Origin: Thiodiazotropha sp040793985
GTDB lineage: Bacteria; Pseudomonadota; Gammaproteobacteria; Chromatiales; Chromatiaceae
Assembly (NCBI GenBank): GCA_040793985.1
Contig: JBFNJI010000003.1
Coordinates: forward strand, 558,001 to 622,000
Direction: 5' to 3'
DNA length: 64,000 nt
The notes beneath the pieces are model-generated. The model was not told the DNA's origin. It made no database searches and saw only the letters and a list, made by a program, of their open reading frames with translations. A program made the translations under genes and the position numbers. Shown piece by piece: positions 28,173-37,840 of the stretch (positions are counted from its first letter, which is position 1; every line of letters starts with the position of its first letter).

Positions 28173-29006
28173 TATTTATACCCCTGGGAAAACCTTCGTT
28201 GTCGGTAATGAGTTTTAAGCTTTCAGACTGCACCTAGCCACCTGGCAATAAATATATTCACAACCAGCTATGGCAATTGCCCAGAACTCAAGACCCGGAA
28301 CCCATCTAAAAAACCGTCCTATAAGAGTCACCGGCCCCGGCGTTTCGACACCACAATCCAGGGGCAGGCTTCCCGTAGTTGCATCTCCATACCAAAGTGT
28401 TTTTTCTAATTTTTCAAATGGTTGCGGAAATCCTGCAATTCGGCTGCTGTGGTATTGTAAATCAATAACAAAAACAGCAACTTAGCTTAATCTGGTTACT
28501 GCTTGCAGGTGCAGTGCTATTAAACGCTAAGATTAGCCTAATTCGGATAAGGCTACAAGATATTGTGTAAAAATAAATTTTGAACACTATATCTTGGTAT
28601 CCCTGGCTTGGTCTGGTTGCACGGCAATTCAGCAGCATAGGCTGCATTAGCAAAGCCCTTTCTCAGCTTTTGTGGGTATCTTGCTGATTCGGACAGGCGG
28701 TAAGCCCGGTCTGCGGGGTTGGATGATGGTGCGGATCAGCCGCAGCCTGGCCTCCGAAGGAGGACTTGGCGAGAGGCATGAAATCGCCTATCGGCTCAAT
28801 TGGTAATATTTACATCATTTATCAGTTCATGACGTTTATAGTTGTGACATAACGACTGCCGACCTACTGAATTGAAAGATGAGAAAGGGACATGCAAGCG
28901 AAGGCCTAACCAGGTGTTACTGGAATCGGGTCATACCGCTTGAGCAGGGCAAGGCTGGTATGACATGCCTTGGTGCTGGCCCGCTACAGCTTTGAGGAGA
29001 AAAATC
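28173..29006. other. Long intergenic region without a supported gene
   Basis: About 830 bases. Short ORFs lack ribosome sites and family features. The middle (28450-28600) is AT-rich. A small CCTCC-GAA-GGAGG hairpin is at 28751-28763. I see no RNA gene or repeat that I can name. Confidence 0.45.
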
Positions 29007-29363
29007 ATGAATGTATTGAAACGAGGCACTTTTTCCACAGCCATACTTGCGACTGCGCTTTTTCTGGCCAGTGATTTCGCCTGGGCCGCCTGCAACGCAA
29101 CAGTAAATGGACGCCCTATGACCCAGGAGGAGTGTACCTTGACCATACAGGTCTATGGATATGTTGTGCCTGGTGACTATCTGGCGGATCATCTTGGTAA
29201 CTGGGTCAATGCCAACAACCCCATGCACCGGGGGAACACCTACAGGGACGCACAGGGTTCACGCGGTGGTTCCTGGGGTGGTCGATCCTATGTCAGCCCC
29301 AGCGCGGTCTACGATGCAAGCGGTGGTTGTGAAGGTGGTGGTTGCGTCAATATCATCGACTGA
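29007..29363 (+). CDS. Small secreted Gly/Cys-containing protein
   Basis: 118 residues from the ATG at 29007 with GAGGAG upstream. A signal peptide ends FAWA|A. The mature part is about 90 residues: CNATVNGRPMTQEECTLTIQVYG, then a Gly/Asn/Ser-rich tail ending GGCEGGGCVNIID. Four cysteines suggest two disulfides. The N-terminal CNATVNGRPMT segment resembles small periplasmic proteins of unknown role. Single gene. Confidence 0.7.
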   Translation: MNVLKRGTFSTAILATALFLASDFAWAACNATVNGRPMTQEECTLTIQVYGYVVPGDYLADHLGNWVNANNPMHRGNTYRDAQGSRGGSWGGRSYVSPSAVYDASGGCEGGGCVNIID

Positions 29364-29485
29364 GCTGTGATTTGTTGCGCTTGCCGCATTGCATCCTGTT
29401 GAGGAGACGGGGTTGGTTTCTCTGTTGCGACAGCGTGATTACAAGATACGCCATGCTTATGATCGCCACATGAAACGAAACACAG

Positions 29486-30055
29486 CTAAGATGATTCACT
29501 CTCTTCTCCAGGTTGATAAAAATCGGGCCATTCACGCGCCACTACCGGTCCGTTGGTCGCCAATGCGAAACAGGTATCCAAAATAACCGGTTTTTCATCC
29601 GTGTCTTTGCTGGGCTGTCCCGGATTTTGCAGGCTGTTCAATGTCTGATAGGCGGTGGTTGCCATCTGTGCCAGCATTTCAGTGATATGGGTACAGCCCT
29701 GCCTGCCTCCAAGTAGCGACCTGGTACGTCTGTTCCAACCCGGGCCTATCTTTTCCCCAATCAGGTTTTTGAACGATCGGGTCGCCCCCTGGCAGTGATC
29801 ATAGGGTGCCCAGTCAGTGACGGCATCCGCATCCACGATATTGAAATCGAGGTCCAAGGTAAGGCGAATCCGCATCTCGTGCAGCGATTCCCCTGATCGA
29901 ATCTGGCCACCGCGATCCCTGTTCGGGATAGCGAAGGGCTTGGTATCGATCAGGTGGCCTTCGATCTCCAGAAGTCCATCCTCTCGGAGATAACCTTGTA
30001 GATTCAACCTACGGGTATGCAGCGGCTTGCGTCGGACAGCGGGAGATAAGGGCAT
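29486..30055 (-). CDS. DUF2889 protein
   Basis: 189 residues from the ATG at 30055, which gives the family's usual beginning MPLSPAVRRKPLHTRRLNLQG followed by REDGLLEIEGHLIDTKPF. An ATG at 30169 would add 38 unrelated residues. The middle has the MRIRLTLDLDFNIVDADAVTDWAPYDHCQGA motif and the LIGEKIGPGW signature of DUF2889. Function unknown; proteins of this family are found beside hydrolases and transport genes. Divergent from a radical SAM gene. Confidence 0.85.
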   Translation of the reverse strand: MPLSPAVRRKPLHTRRLNLQGYLREDGLLEIEGHLIDTKPFAIPNRDRGGQIRSGESLHEMRIRLTLDLDFNIVDADAVTDWAPYDHCQGATRSFKNLIGEKIGPGWNRRTRSLLGGRQGCTHITEMLAQMATTAYQTLNSLQNPGQPSKDTDEKPVILDTCFALATNGPVVAREWPDFYQPGEESESS

Positions 30056-30270
30056 GGCGGTAAAGGATCCATGAAAACCGCAATCATAGCGGATTGTTGC
30101 GCCGCAATACACCACAACTGGTTGTTTATGAAAGCGGATCATTTCTTGGCCCGGAATCTCGCTGGACATCGGGGACCGGGTGGCGGCGGAACGTATTGGA
30201 AAACCTTTGCCTGCGCAGGCATATCCCGGTAATTTGCTGTTATGCCGCCGTGAGGGAAAAACACCCGCTC

Positions 30271-31158
30271 ATGTTATTCGACTATATAGAACCTGTTTTC
30301 CGGCCGCCGAGTGAGGCGGAGTCATTGATTCTGCAGGTCACCAACGGTTGCTCATGGAACAGGTGCACCTTCTGCGAAATGTATACGGAACCGCAGAAAC
30401 GCTTCAAACCCAAACCTATCGAAACGATTCGCGAAGAGTTAGCGCAATTCGCCGGCATGAATATCCCGCTGCGCCGGGTGTTTCTCGCCGACGGGGATGC
30501 AATGACGCTTTCGTTTCGCCGACTGCATGAGATTATGCAGGCTATCAACGACTATCTGCCTGGTATTCAACGGGTATCGGCATACTGCCTGCCAAGAAAC
30601 GTCGAAAAGAAGTCAGTAGAGGAGCTGCAGGCGTTGTGTCAGATGGGACTGCGACTGGTCTATATCGGTTGCGAGAGCGGTGATGACCTGGTGCTGGAAA
30701 GGGTAGGTAAGGGTGAAACCTGGCAATCATCGCTGGAAGCACTGCTAAAGCTGAAACAGGCGGGGATCAGGCGATCGGTGATGATCCTCAACGGTCTTGG
30801 CGGAAAGCGCTACAGCGAACAGCATGCAGTCAATTCGGCTAGCCTGATGAACGAATCGCAACCAGAGTATCTGGCAACGCTGGTTGTCAGCTTCCCAAAG
30901 GGAGAGCAGCGATTCAAGCAGGGATATGCCGGGAATTTCGAGGCCTTGAACCTGAGGCAGCTGCTCGCGGAGATGGCGTTGATGCTAGCGAGCCTCGAAC
31001 TCGGGAAGACCATTTTCCGCAGCGATCATGCATCCAATTATCTGCTGCTCAAGGGCGTGTTGAACAAGGATAAGCAACGACTGTTGAGCCAGGTGCGCGA
31101 TGCACTGGCGCACCCTGAATCGACGAGATTTCGTCAAGAGTGGCAGAGGGGCCTCTAG
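30271..31158 (+). CDS. Radical SAM protein
   Basis: 295 residues from the ATG MLFDYIEPVFRPPSEAE. The [4Fe-4S] cluster motif is NGCSWNRCTFCEMY, which is CX4CX2C and not the canonical CX3CX2C; this spacing occurs in one known subgroup of radical SAM enzymes. After it come ADGDAMTLSF and CESGDDLVLERVGKGE, as in B12-independent radical SAM proteins. No substrate-recognition domain can be identified. Divergent DUF2889 gene upstream; the pair may or may not be linked functionally. Confidence 0.88.
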   Translation: MLFDYIEPVFRPPSEAESLILQVTNGCSWNRCTFCEMYTEPQKRFKPKPIETIREELAQFAGMNIPLRRVFLADGDAMTLSFRRLHEIMQAINDYLPGIQRVSAYCLPRNVEKKSVEELQALCQMGLRLVYIGCESGDDLVLERVGKGETWQSSLEALLKLKQAGIRRSVMILNGLGGKRYSEQHAVNSASLMNESQPEYLATLVVSFPKGEQRFKQGYAGNFEALNLRQLLAEMALMLASLELGKTIFRSDHASNYLLLKGVLNKDKQRLLSQVRDALAHPESTRFRQEWQRGL

Positions 31159-31399
31159 TCTTGATGCCGGTGCTCCGATCCCGGTCTCGTTCGGCGTCAC
31201 CCTGGCAAATCCCTCCTTCTTGAACGGATAGTGGAGGGGGCGCTATCAGTTTGCACTAACCGGCGGCACCCTTGGGAAATCTTGCCTGTGGCAGGCTATT
31301 CCGGCGCCGGTTCGATGACGAATCACATAGACGGGAAGAAGTGAATTTGATACGATCTGAATACTCAGGAACGCACCATAAGAAAGGATGAGATTCAGG

Positions 31400-32092
31400 A
31401 TGAAATTCATATCCCGTTTGTCGTTTGCCCTCTTCGTAGTCGCATCACTCACACAGCCTGTGGCTGCCGTGCCCATCACCATCAACCACCTCACCAGCGA
31501 TGATAGCGGAAGCCTCGATGTGATCGTTGATTCGCTCAATGATTTCGAATGGTTGAGATGGGATAAAACACCGGCGTCATACGCCGATATCCTCTATATG
31601 ACCACCCAGCCCGACGGTGCGTATTATGATTTCACTATTGCCACCACCACTGAGGCACTGATGTTTATCGAGGCATTAACCGGTTCTGACAATAGTTGTA
31701 CCGCTGGCTCGAACGCGGTATGTCAGGCTGGCAGTGGATATAGGAATTATTCAGGACTGGTTGGAGACAACTGGTACATGAATGAACTTGGTTTTGGAGA
31801 GGACTGGGCATGGTATCTTTCGGATTCCACTGCGCCCAACTCCGATGTTGGAAAGATATCGCTCAGCACGCTGATGTCAGGGTCCTACTCTGTCACAATG
31901 GAGGAGACCGGGCATACTTTTCTCGATCCCTGGTGCCATTCCTATGACCAAAACGATGCGTGTGGTGGTCCCAAGCCCCTTGTGGGCTGGTTGCTGTACC
32001 GGCCGGTATCGATACCTGAACCATCCTCCTTGGTATTGCTCGGTATAGGGCTGCTCGGCATCAGTATCTTCAGGAAGAGAGGCGAGTCGTAA
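31400..32092 (+). CDS. PEP-CTERM sorting domain protein
   Basis: 230 residues from the ATG at 31400 (MKFISRLSFALFVVASLTQP, signal peptide). The C-terminus has the sorting signal: PEPSSLVLLGIGLLGISIF followed by basic residues RKRGES. This signal is cleaved by an exosortase in exopolysaccharide-producing bacteria; no exosortase gene is in the window. The body is rich in Ser, Thr, Asp and aromatics (WLRWDKTPASYADILYMTT), with one Cys pair near CTAGSNAVC, suggesting a beta-sandwich surface protein. The N-terminal extension from 31388 is rejected for lack of spacing to the AGAAAGG site. Confidence 0.88.
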   Translation: MKFISRLSFALFVVASLTQPVAAVPITINHLTSDDSGSLDVIVDSLNDFEWLRWDKTPASYADILYMTTQPDGAYYDFTIATTTEALMFIEALTGSDNSCTAGSNAVCQAGSGYRNYSGLVGDNWYMNELGFGEDWAWYLSDSTAPNSDVGKISLSTLMSGSYSVTMEETGHTFLDPWCHSYDQNDACGGPKPLVGWLLYRPVSIPEPSSLVLLGIGLLGISIFRKRGES

Positions 32093-32152
32093 CCTGGACC
32101 AGCCTCTTGTGGATAGAGGCTGACTCCAAACCGACCCGGTTGCGACTACCAC

Positions 32153-32614
32153 CTATTTACTGCATTGGCCTTTAGTTGCCATACCCAGTTCCAGAATATC
32201 TTTTCTGCCTGTCTCACCGTCTACCTGTTCCAGATTGGAACCACCGACAAATATACCGATCTTTATATATTGTTTAATAAAGTAGTTCTCGCCGCTCACG
32301 GTATCGAGGACCAGGTCATTGGGCGAAAATTCAGACTCTGTCGATATCGTATGTGACATATCACCTGCAACTTCCTCATAGAAAAATATACCAGGAGCGG
32401 TTTCGCCAATACACTTGCCATCGATCCATACATCTTTTTTTAAGGCGCCGCCACCTATCGATTTTTTTCTGTAGACATAGATACCTGCCTGACCTTCAGG
32501 AGGCTTGTTGAATGCCTTTGCGAGATTCGATGCTTCCTTATCGGACATCTGAACGGTGGCACAGCCGGTAAAGAGAAGTGTGAATAGTACAAAAAAGGTT
32601 TTTCTTATGAGCAT
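32153..32614 (-). CDS. DUF2846 lipoprotein
   Basis: 153 residues with AAGGA upstream. Lipobox LFTGC (Cys about 18). The DUF2846 pattern is clear: PPEGQAGIYVYRKKSIGGGALKKDVWIDGKCIGETAPGIFFYEEVAGD, then VLDTVSGENYFIKQYIKIG. The family is a beta-sandwich of unknown function found in many proteobacteria as lipoproteins. Single gene, opposite to the PEP-CTERM gene. Confidence 0.88.
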   Translation of the reverse strand: MLIRKTFFVLFTLLFTGCATVQMSDKEASNLAKAFNKPPEGQAGIYVYRKKSIGGGALKKDVWIDGKCIGETAPGIFFYEEVAGDMSHTISTESEFSPNDLVLDTVSGENYFIKQYIKIGIFVGGSNLEQVDGETGRKDILELGMATKGQCSK

Positions 32615-33067
32615 AGCGCTGTCCTTGGTGTTATGTATTTGTGATCATGTCAGGTAATCGGTGGATTTACCATTAATTATCGTTCCGCTGGAACACTGGA
32701 TGTAATGTTGCTTCGCACCAAACTCGAATCGTTTCGGATCCGCTCAACGCCGGGAGTAAGGCCGCACGTGGAAGAGAGAGGCTCTATGGCCGGTAGCAAT
32801 ATGCGTTGGGGAGTATAGAAGCCACGCTGGATTAATCGGTGTCAGCTGGCCGGCAGGGTCGCCTCGTGCCGGCTGTGGCGTTGACTGAGAAAATACCGGT
32901 TAGGTATGGCTCATCTGTAACGGAGGGCAAATTGATCGGTAGATAGTCTTCTTACAGATAGATCATCAGTGAGGCAGGCAATTAATTTCTTGTCATATTT
33001 CGTGAATTTACTCTAAAATAGGCAAGTAATACTTTGATATTGCGTGTAATCCTCGGTCAATTGAACT
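32615..33067. other. Intergenic region without a gene
   Basis: About 450 bases between divergent DUF2846 and serine-hydrolase genes. A GGCCGGCA...TGCCGGCT inverted repeat lies around 32848-32875. The AT-rich end (32980-33060) probably contains the promoter of the serine hydrolase. Confidence 0.45.
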
Positions 33068-34258
33068 ATGTATAGAAAACAGTGCCTGAGCCTGACGTTA
33101 TTCTGTTTCTCGCTTTTTGCGATTGCCCCGGTAATCGCTGCTGAAAGCTATGACATCTCATATGTGTGGTCACGTAACCTCAGCAGCGTTCAGGATTACC
33201 GAGAGCGCGTTGCCTCTGTATTAGGTCCAAATGTTGCCAAATACCTGAAGGTAGTCAGCAGAGGCGATATGTATGGCCTCGTCTACCAGCGAAAAGGCAA
33301 CAGTGAAACCACAGCCCGCGTGGTCAAGTCGCACACGAAGCTTTTACGCGCGAAGGGATTGGATCCGGTTAGCCCTATCAAGTCTCGTGAATGGGATGAA
33401 GTGGGAAAGAGGTCCCTACCAAAAAGCATAGTGACAACTAGCATGCCTGCAAGCAAACTGACGCGCAGCAAAGCGATGCACGATCTAGAGATCGCGGTCG
33501 AGGCGTATATCGATGAGTTACGCCGCACAGGCAAGATTGCCAGTGACGAGCGTACAGGTTGGTCAGTATATGACTTCACTACCGGAAAGAAACTGGTGAC
33601 CATCAACGAGGATGTACAATTTCAGGCAGCAAGCCTGGTTAAGCCTTTTATAGTCGCAGCCTTTTTTCATAAGGTAAAACAAGGCCAGCTGATATATGGT
33701 CCGAAAAGCCGGCGTCATATGCAACGCATGATCCAGCATTCCAATAATGTTTCAACCAACTGGGTTATCCGTCAGGTCGGCGGGCCGCACGACGTACAGC
33801 GGATACTGAAACGTCACTATCCCGCTATATTCCAGGATACGCTGCTTGTTGAGTATATTCCGAGGAACGGTAAAACCTACAAAAACAGGGCATCCGTGCA
33901 CGATTACAGTCGTTTTTTATATGCTGTCTGGAATAACGAAATTGCCGGTGCTAAAGAGATAAAACGCCTGATGGCTCTACCTGGTACTGACCGTCTTTAC
34001 ACCGGTGTACCCGAGATGCCAAGGGGAACACATGTATTCAATAAAACAGGCAGTACAGCACAGGTATGTGGCGACATGGGTATCATCAGTGTCAAAGGCG
34101 CTGATGGCAAACGCTATCCCTATATCCTGATTGGTATTATTGAAAAGCAGCGAAGCGCTCAGAATTACACGACCTGGATTCGCTCCCGCAGTGAGATTAT
34201 TCGTAAAGTATCCGCCATAGTCTACAAGGGTGTCATTGCCCAACATGGTGGTGTATAG
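33068..34258 (+). CDS. Exported class A beta-lactamase-fold serine hydrolase
   Basis: 396 residues. Signal peptide ending VIAA|E. After a 110-residue N-terminal part with an SPOR-like look (VQDYRERVASVLGPNVAKYLKVV), the hydrolase domain has the catalytic triad of the penicilloyl-serine fold: SLVK at 189-192, SNN at 225-227 and KTG at 326-328. It lacks the Glu166 region typical of active class A enzymes that I can identify, so a cell-wall peptidase or a different ester hydrolase is more likely than antibiotic resistance. Standalone. Confidence 0.85.
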   Translation: MYRKQCLSLTLFCFSLFAIAPVIAAESYDISYVWSRNLSSVQDYRERVASVLGPNVAKYLKVVSRGDMYGLVYQRKGNSETTARVVKSHTKLLRAKGLDPVSPIKSREWDEVGKRSLPKSIVTTSMPASKLTRSKAMHDLEIAVEAYIDELRRTGKIASDERTGWSVYDFTTGKKLVTINEDVQFQAASLVKPFIVAAFFHKVKQGQLIYGPKSRRHMQRMIQHSNNVSTNWVIRQVGGPHDVQRILKRHYPAIFQDTLLVEYIPRNGKTYKNRASVHDYSRFLYAVWNNEIAGAKEIKRLMALPGTDRLYTGVPEMPRGTHVFNKTGSTAQVCGDMGIISVKGADGKRYPYILIGIIEKQRSAQNYTTWIRSRSEIIRKVSAIVYKGVIAQHGGV

Positions 34259-34334
34259 GAAAATAGGCATTCTGTCTCCGAAGCCCAACAGCCTATAACT
34301 GTGCATGCGGGCGCTGACGCCCTCTGTGATCCGG

Positions 34335-35543
34335 CTAGTTTTCCAGGAACTGATAGTTTTTAGCCTTACCCTGCTTACGGATTGAGGATGTCAGTGCATC
34401 GTTGAGGGTTGTAGTGTCTTGATTTGCAGCTTTCAGCCTCTGCTCGGTAACATACGCCTCCCTGGCCTTGCTGAGATCGGCAATTTCCTTTTTGATGTTT
34501 GTTCTTTGAGCCGCCTTTGCTGAAATATAGCGCTCACGCTGTTCCATATCCATGTCGCTCATTTCAGTGGGTAGTTCATTTGCACCAAGGTGTTCCAGGT
34601 TGACTTTGTCCTCCTGAATCGCGTCGATCAAATCCCATTGGCTGTTGTTGTAGAGGGCCCCGGCCTTGGATTTTGTCCGTTTGGAGAGCAGTGCGGGAGA
34701 GACGCTGTTACTGTTCATATCCTGCTCTAACTGCCTCTCTTTGCCGGCCTTGCCTTTTGAACCATAGGGGATATAGGTTTGGTTCAGCTCCCTGTTCAAG
34801 GCCGCAATGCGTCGATCCTGAGGTGCAGTGATATGAGCAATTCTTCTGTTGTGGTCGATGCTCATGTAGTCTCCACCAGCCAGCAGCGCTCCATGATTCC
34901 AGCCAGTCTGCAACCCTTCCTCGTGACTGCCTGCATGGATCGTATTGACTGTGATACCAGAGGCCTTGGCGGCTTCAATTGCATGCCTGTAGGCGATGGG
35001 GCCCTGGGTAAACGGTTCATTGCCGGCAATAAAAATAGCTTTGATCTCATTGTCAGAAACGCTCCACTGCAGCTGATCTGTGGCACTCATGATGGCGTGG
35101 CCGCAATACTCTTTTCCGCCATTGGTTGTCAGCGAAAAAAGGGCCTCCGAGACACGATCCAGGTCGCTCGTTAGATCGGTGACTTTGCGGATGTAACCTT
35201 TCTCGGCATCGAGTGAATCATTGCCATACTCGAATATCGCCACCTCAAGCAGAGCGGGCACACCTTCTCTTCTTGCCTTGCTGAACTCGTCAACGATACG
35301 CCAAAGCTGATTGCGTGCCTGGTCTATAAGACCGTCCATGCTGTTACTTGTGTCGAGCAGGATGGCGAGTTGTATCCTGGGTTGTGGCATGCGCTGATCA
35401 GCTTCGCTGACGACTGGGTGTTGTGCGGGATTATTGTCTTGGGTTTCTGCCCAACTTGCCTGTGCCAGGAAGAGAGTCAATATGCTGAGTAACACAGCGA
35501 CAGTGTGAAATTTTGATTTTTGGTTGGAAAGAGTGGATATCAT
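34335..35543 (-). CDS. Exported von Willebrand A (VWA) domain protein
   Basis: 402 residues from the ATG at 35543, seven bases after AAGGGAG; the long upstream frame is rejected. Signal peptide ends QASWA|E. The MIDAS motif DTSNS is at about 64-68 in LAILLDTSNSMDGLI, so a divalent metal ion is probably bound. The rest of the domain runs to about residue 250; the C-terminal 150 residues are charged and helical (AREAYVTEQRLKAAN), with a coiled-coil character. Probably periplasmic. A cytochrome c lipoprotein gene follows on the same strand 145 bases upstream. Confidence 0.88.
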   Translation of the reverse strand: MISTLSNQKSKFHTVAVLLSILTLFLAQASWAETQDNNPAQHPVVSEADQRMPQPRIQLAILLDTSNSMDGLIDQARNQLWRIVDEFSKARREGVPALLEVAIFEYGNDSLDAEKGYIRKVTDLTSDLDRVSEALFSLTTNGGKEYCGHAIMSATDQLQWSVSDNEIKAIFIAGNEPFTQGPIAYRHAIEAAKASGITVNTIHAGSHEEGLQTGWNHGALLAGGDYMSIDHNRRIAHITAPQDRRIAALNRELNQTYIPYGSKGKAGKERQLEQDMNSNSVSPALLSKRTKSKAGALYNNSQWDLIDAIQEDKVNLEHLGANELPTEMSDMDMEQRERYISAKAAQRTNIKKEIADLSKAREAYVTEQRLKAANQDTTTLNDALTSSIRKQGKAKNYQFLEN

Positions 35544-35688
35544 TTGTTCGCTCCCTTCGATATTTAGGTACAACCCAATGGTAGGAAGCGAATGCCAGGC
35601 TATGAACAGTGAATAATGTAAAAAAGGCGGACTATTTTTTACAAAATATTTACCTGGTATGGAAGCCGGCTGAAGGAAGTAGATTGAG

Positions 35689-36075
35689 TCAGTTAGCGGT
35701 AAGAACCTCAACCGAGGCAATCATGTAGTCGACTGCCAGGCGGACCTCTTCGTCCTCGAGACGGTTGTTGCCACCCCGTGGAGGCATGCGAAATTTGCCG
35801 TCGTCTCCTTTAATACCATTCATTGCGCTTAGGTGAAGTGCAGGTATTCCTTTTCCGATACGTGGTGCCCATGCGTCACCATCCGTGACCGCGGGTGCAC
35901 CTGAGATACCCATGAGGTGGCAGTTACGGCAGGTACCCATCCAGATACTGCGTCCCTTTGCCAGACTCTCTTCAGCGAAACGCGGCATATCCGGTATCTC
36001 CTTTGCAGACTGTGGCTGATCACTGCATCCGGTTATTAGAAGGAGGCAGACAGTGGCCGAAAAGAGGCGTGACAT
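35689..36075 (-). CDS. Monohaem cytochrome c lipoprotein
   Basis: 128 residues from the ATG at 36075. Lipobox LITGC (Cys about 17). The haem site CRNCH is followed by LMGISGAPAVTDGDAWAPRIGKG; the axial Met is probably that of FRMPPRGGN, as in cytochrome c5-type proteins. The final helix EEVRLAVDYMIAS is standard. A membrane-anchored electron carrier of the periplasm. It lies just upstream of the VWA gene (same strand). Confidence 0.9.
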   Translation of the reverse strand: MSRLFSATVCLLLITGCSDQPQSAKEIPDMPRFAEESLAKGRSIWMGTCRNCHLMGISGAPAVTDGDAWAPRIGKGIPALHLSAMNGIKGDDGKFRMPPRGGNNRLEDEEVRLAVDYMIASVEVLTAN

Positions 36076-36225
36076 GGCAGCGGATAGATGGCTAAATGTC
36101 TTGGGCTCATTTACAGTGATACGAGTTGTACCCTGTCCTCGAGTTAACAGCTCACTCATAGCTGGTTAATTACAGCTTTTCATTGGCGAGTTTTGTTCCT
36201 TCGCCTAACCATCAATGGGGTTCGC

Positions 36226-36528
36226 TCAATGGAGCATTGACCCCAGTGTGCCGATGGAGAAAATGCCGGCGACTATGGCAAATGGGAGTGCCGTGATAAC
36301 CAGGGCGATAAATGGCCAGCTGCCAAATCCCGAACGAAGCCATGCAAAAGCCGCAGCGGCTGTGCCGAATAACCCCAAAGCTCCCGCAGCAAAATAGTAA
36401 GTCTTGACGCAGTCGGTCAAACAAGTGCGCTGCTCGAAATAGCCGGACAGCAGGTTGGCAAATGTCAGGCCGAGAAAGACCCAGGAACCGACTGATAAGA
36501 ATAGTGCAAGTGTAATGATTATATTCAC
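36226..36528 (-). CDS. Small hypothetical membrane protein
   Basis: 100 residues if started at the GTG at 36528 (GGAG four bases upstream); the open frame continues to a TTG at 36585. Four hydrophobic segments: IIITLALFLSVGSW, a Cys-containing loop (RTCLTDCVKTYYF) then AAGALGLFGTAAAAFAW, and WPFIALVITALPFAIVAGIF. The two cysteines TCLTDC may form a periplasmic disulfide. No family recognised. Confidence 0.55.
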   Translation of the reverse strand: MNIIITLALFLSVGSWVFLGLTFANLLSGYFEQRTCLTDCVKTYYFAAGALGLFGTAAAAFAWLRSGFGSWPFIALVITALPFAIVAGIFSIGTLGSMLH

Positions 36529-36864
36529 GCCTCTCTCCCCGTAGACTTTGCTCGAATTATATTGATCCTGAAATCGGGCTATCAATTAGGTTTAAGCTGT
36601 ATTTATTCGGTATTCAGGTAAACGTCCATTTTCAATTGTGCCCAACTCCGATTTTATTCTAATTGTATCAAGAAGTGGGCAAAATACAGAGTTTGAGTGT
36701 GCAAATTTCAGGGAATTGGGGCCATGATATCCATATTCACACAACTTCTATGGTTTTTGGGTATCTGTAGAAGACAATGTTTTTATGATTGTATCGTGAT
36801 AAATCGGTGAACTTTTGGATTCATACTCAAGCCTAATTTGAGATCTGTGTACGAGGACCAGTAG

Positions 36865-37542
36865 ATGAAATTTACTTTGTGGGGCGGTCTATTGACCTTG
36901 GCAATGCTGATTTCCGGGTGTTCCCAACCTTTGAATGAGCAGGTGAAAGTATCGGATAAGATGTTGCAGGGGCTGTCTGTTGCGACATTCGCCGGTGGCT
37001 GCTTCTGGTGTGTTGAGTCGGGTTTCGAGATGCTGCCTGGCGTTATAGAGGCCGTTTCCGGTTACAGTGGAGGCGTGGAAAAAAATCCGACATACAGAAA
37101 AGTCGCGAGAGGAAGAACAGGACATACCGAAGCGGTGCAGGTCTATTACGATCCTGAAGTAATCAGCTACACGGGGTTGATACAGGGTCTGTGGCGAATG
37201 ATGGATCCAACAGATTCCAAGGGACAGTTCTATGATCGCGGCAGGCAATATCGACCAGCCATCTTTTACCACAATAGCGATCAGAAGCGGATTGCAGAAC
37301 GCTTGCGTGATGAGTTGGATGCATCAGGGCGCTACGATAAACCTATAACTATCGAAATAGTACCCTTTACCACATTCTACAAGGCTGAAGAGAAACACCA
37401 GAATTACTATAAGAAGAATCCATTCCGATATAATTTTTATACCTTCAACTCGGGTCGCTATCAGTTTGTGGATGATATTTGGGGAGAGGAGCGATTTGTG
37501 GATTACACAAAGTATAGCGATACTACAGTCGAGGGGATCTGA
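36865..37542 (+). CDS. msrA: Peptide methionine sulfoxide reductase, lipoprotein form
   Basis: 225 residues. Lipobox LISGC (Cys about 19) anchors it to the envelope. The catalytic motif GCFWC is at 45-49 (Cys46), with SGYSGG, GHTEAVQV, YRPAIFYH and the C-terminal EKHQNYYKKNP typical of MsrA. It reduces methionine-S-sulfoxide in proteins with thioredoxin-type electrons, here in the periplasm, where few MsrA are found in gammaproteobacteria. The convergent neighbour is a protein that is nearly one third methionine, so that protein is a possible substrate. Confidence 0.95.
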   Translation: MKFTLWGGLLTLAMLISGCSQPLNEQVKVSDKMLQGLSVATFAGGCFWCVESGFEMLPGVIEAVSGYSGGVEKNPTYRKVARGRTGHTEAVQVYYDPEVISYTGLIQGLWRMMDPTDSKGQFYDRGRQYRPAIFYHNSDQKRIAERLRDELDASGRYDKPITIEIVPFTTFYKAEEKHQNYYKKNPFRYNFYTFNSGRYQFVDDIWGEERFVDYTKYSDTTVEGI

Positions 37543-37612
37543 TAGGACATAAAGGGTATTCGTTCACAGAGACAAGTGTGGGGAGTGACAGTACTCTCCT
37601 CTTCTTGCCGGG

Positions 37613-37663
37613 CAAAAAAAATCGCATATCGCCGATCCTGATGATCGGCAGGTATGCGATTTA
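37613..37663. terminator. Strong hairpin between convergent msrA and the Met-rich gene
   Basis: Nested perfect stems AAATCGCATA/TATGCGATTT (37618-37627 and 37653-37662) and GCCGATC/GATCGGC (37631-37637 and 37643-37649) with a 5-base loop. An A7-tract precedes it on the plus strand (a T-tract for minus transcripts), so it fits a rho-independent terminator of the minus-strand Met-rich gene and may act both ways. Confidence 0.7.
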
Positions 37664-37840
37664 TACCAAACTGGCTAATTAGTTATTATTCTTTCACAAC
37701 TATTGTTATCAACTCATGGTTACCCACATTGATATGAGACTTATACTATCCTCTGAGTCTCTTTTCTCTCTCCTGTCGTTAAGCGCTAGCCAGCCTGTTC
37801 TATGAAGCACTTCTGAAACAATCTGTTGATCTCTTTCCTT

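Noticed and set aside
33068..34258. Antibiotic-resistance beta-lactamase
   Set aside because: The SxxK, SxN and KTG motifs show the fold only; no Omega-loop Glu is evident and the protein carries a 180-residue N-terminal extension, so resistance is not supported.
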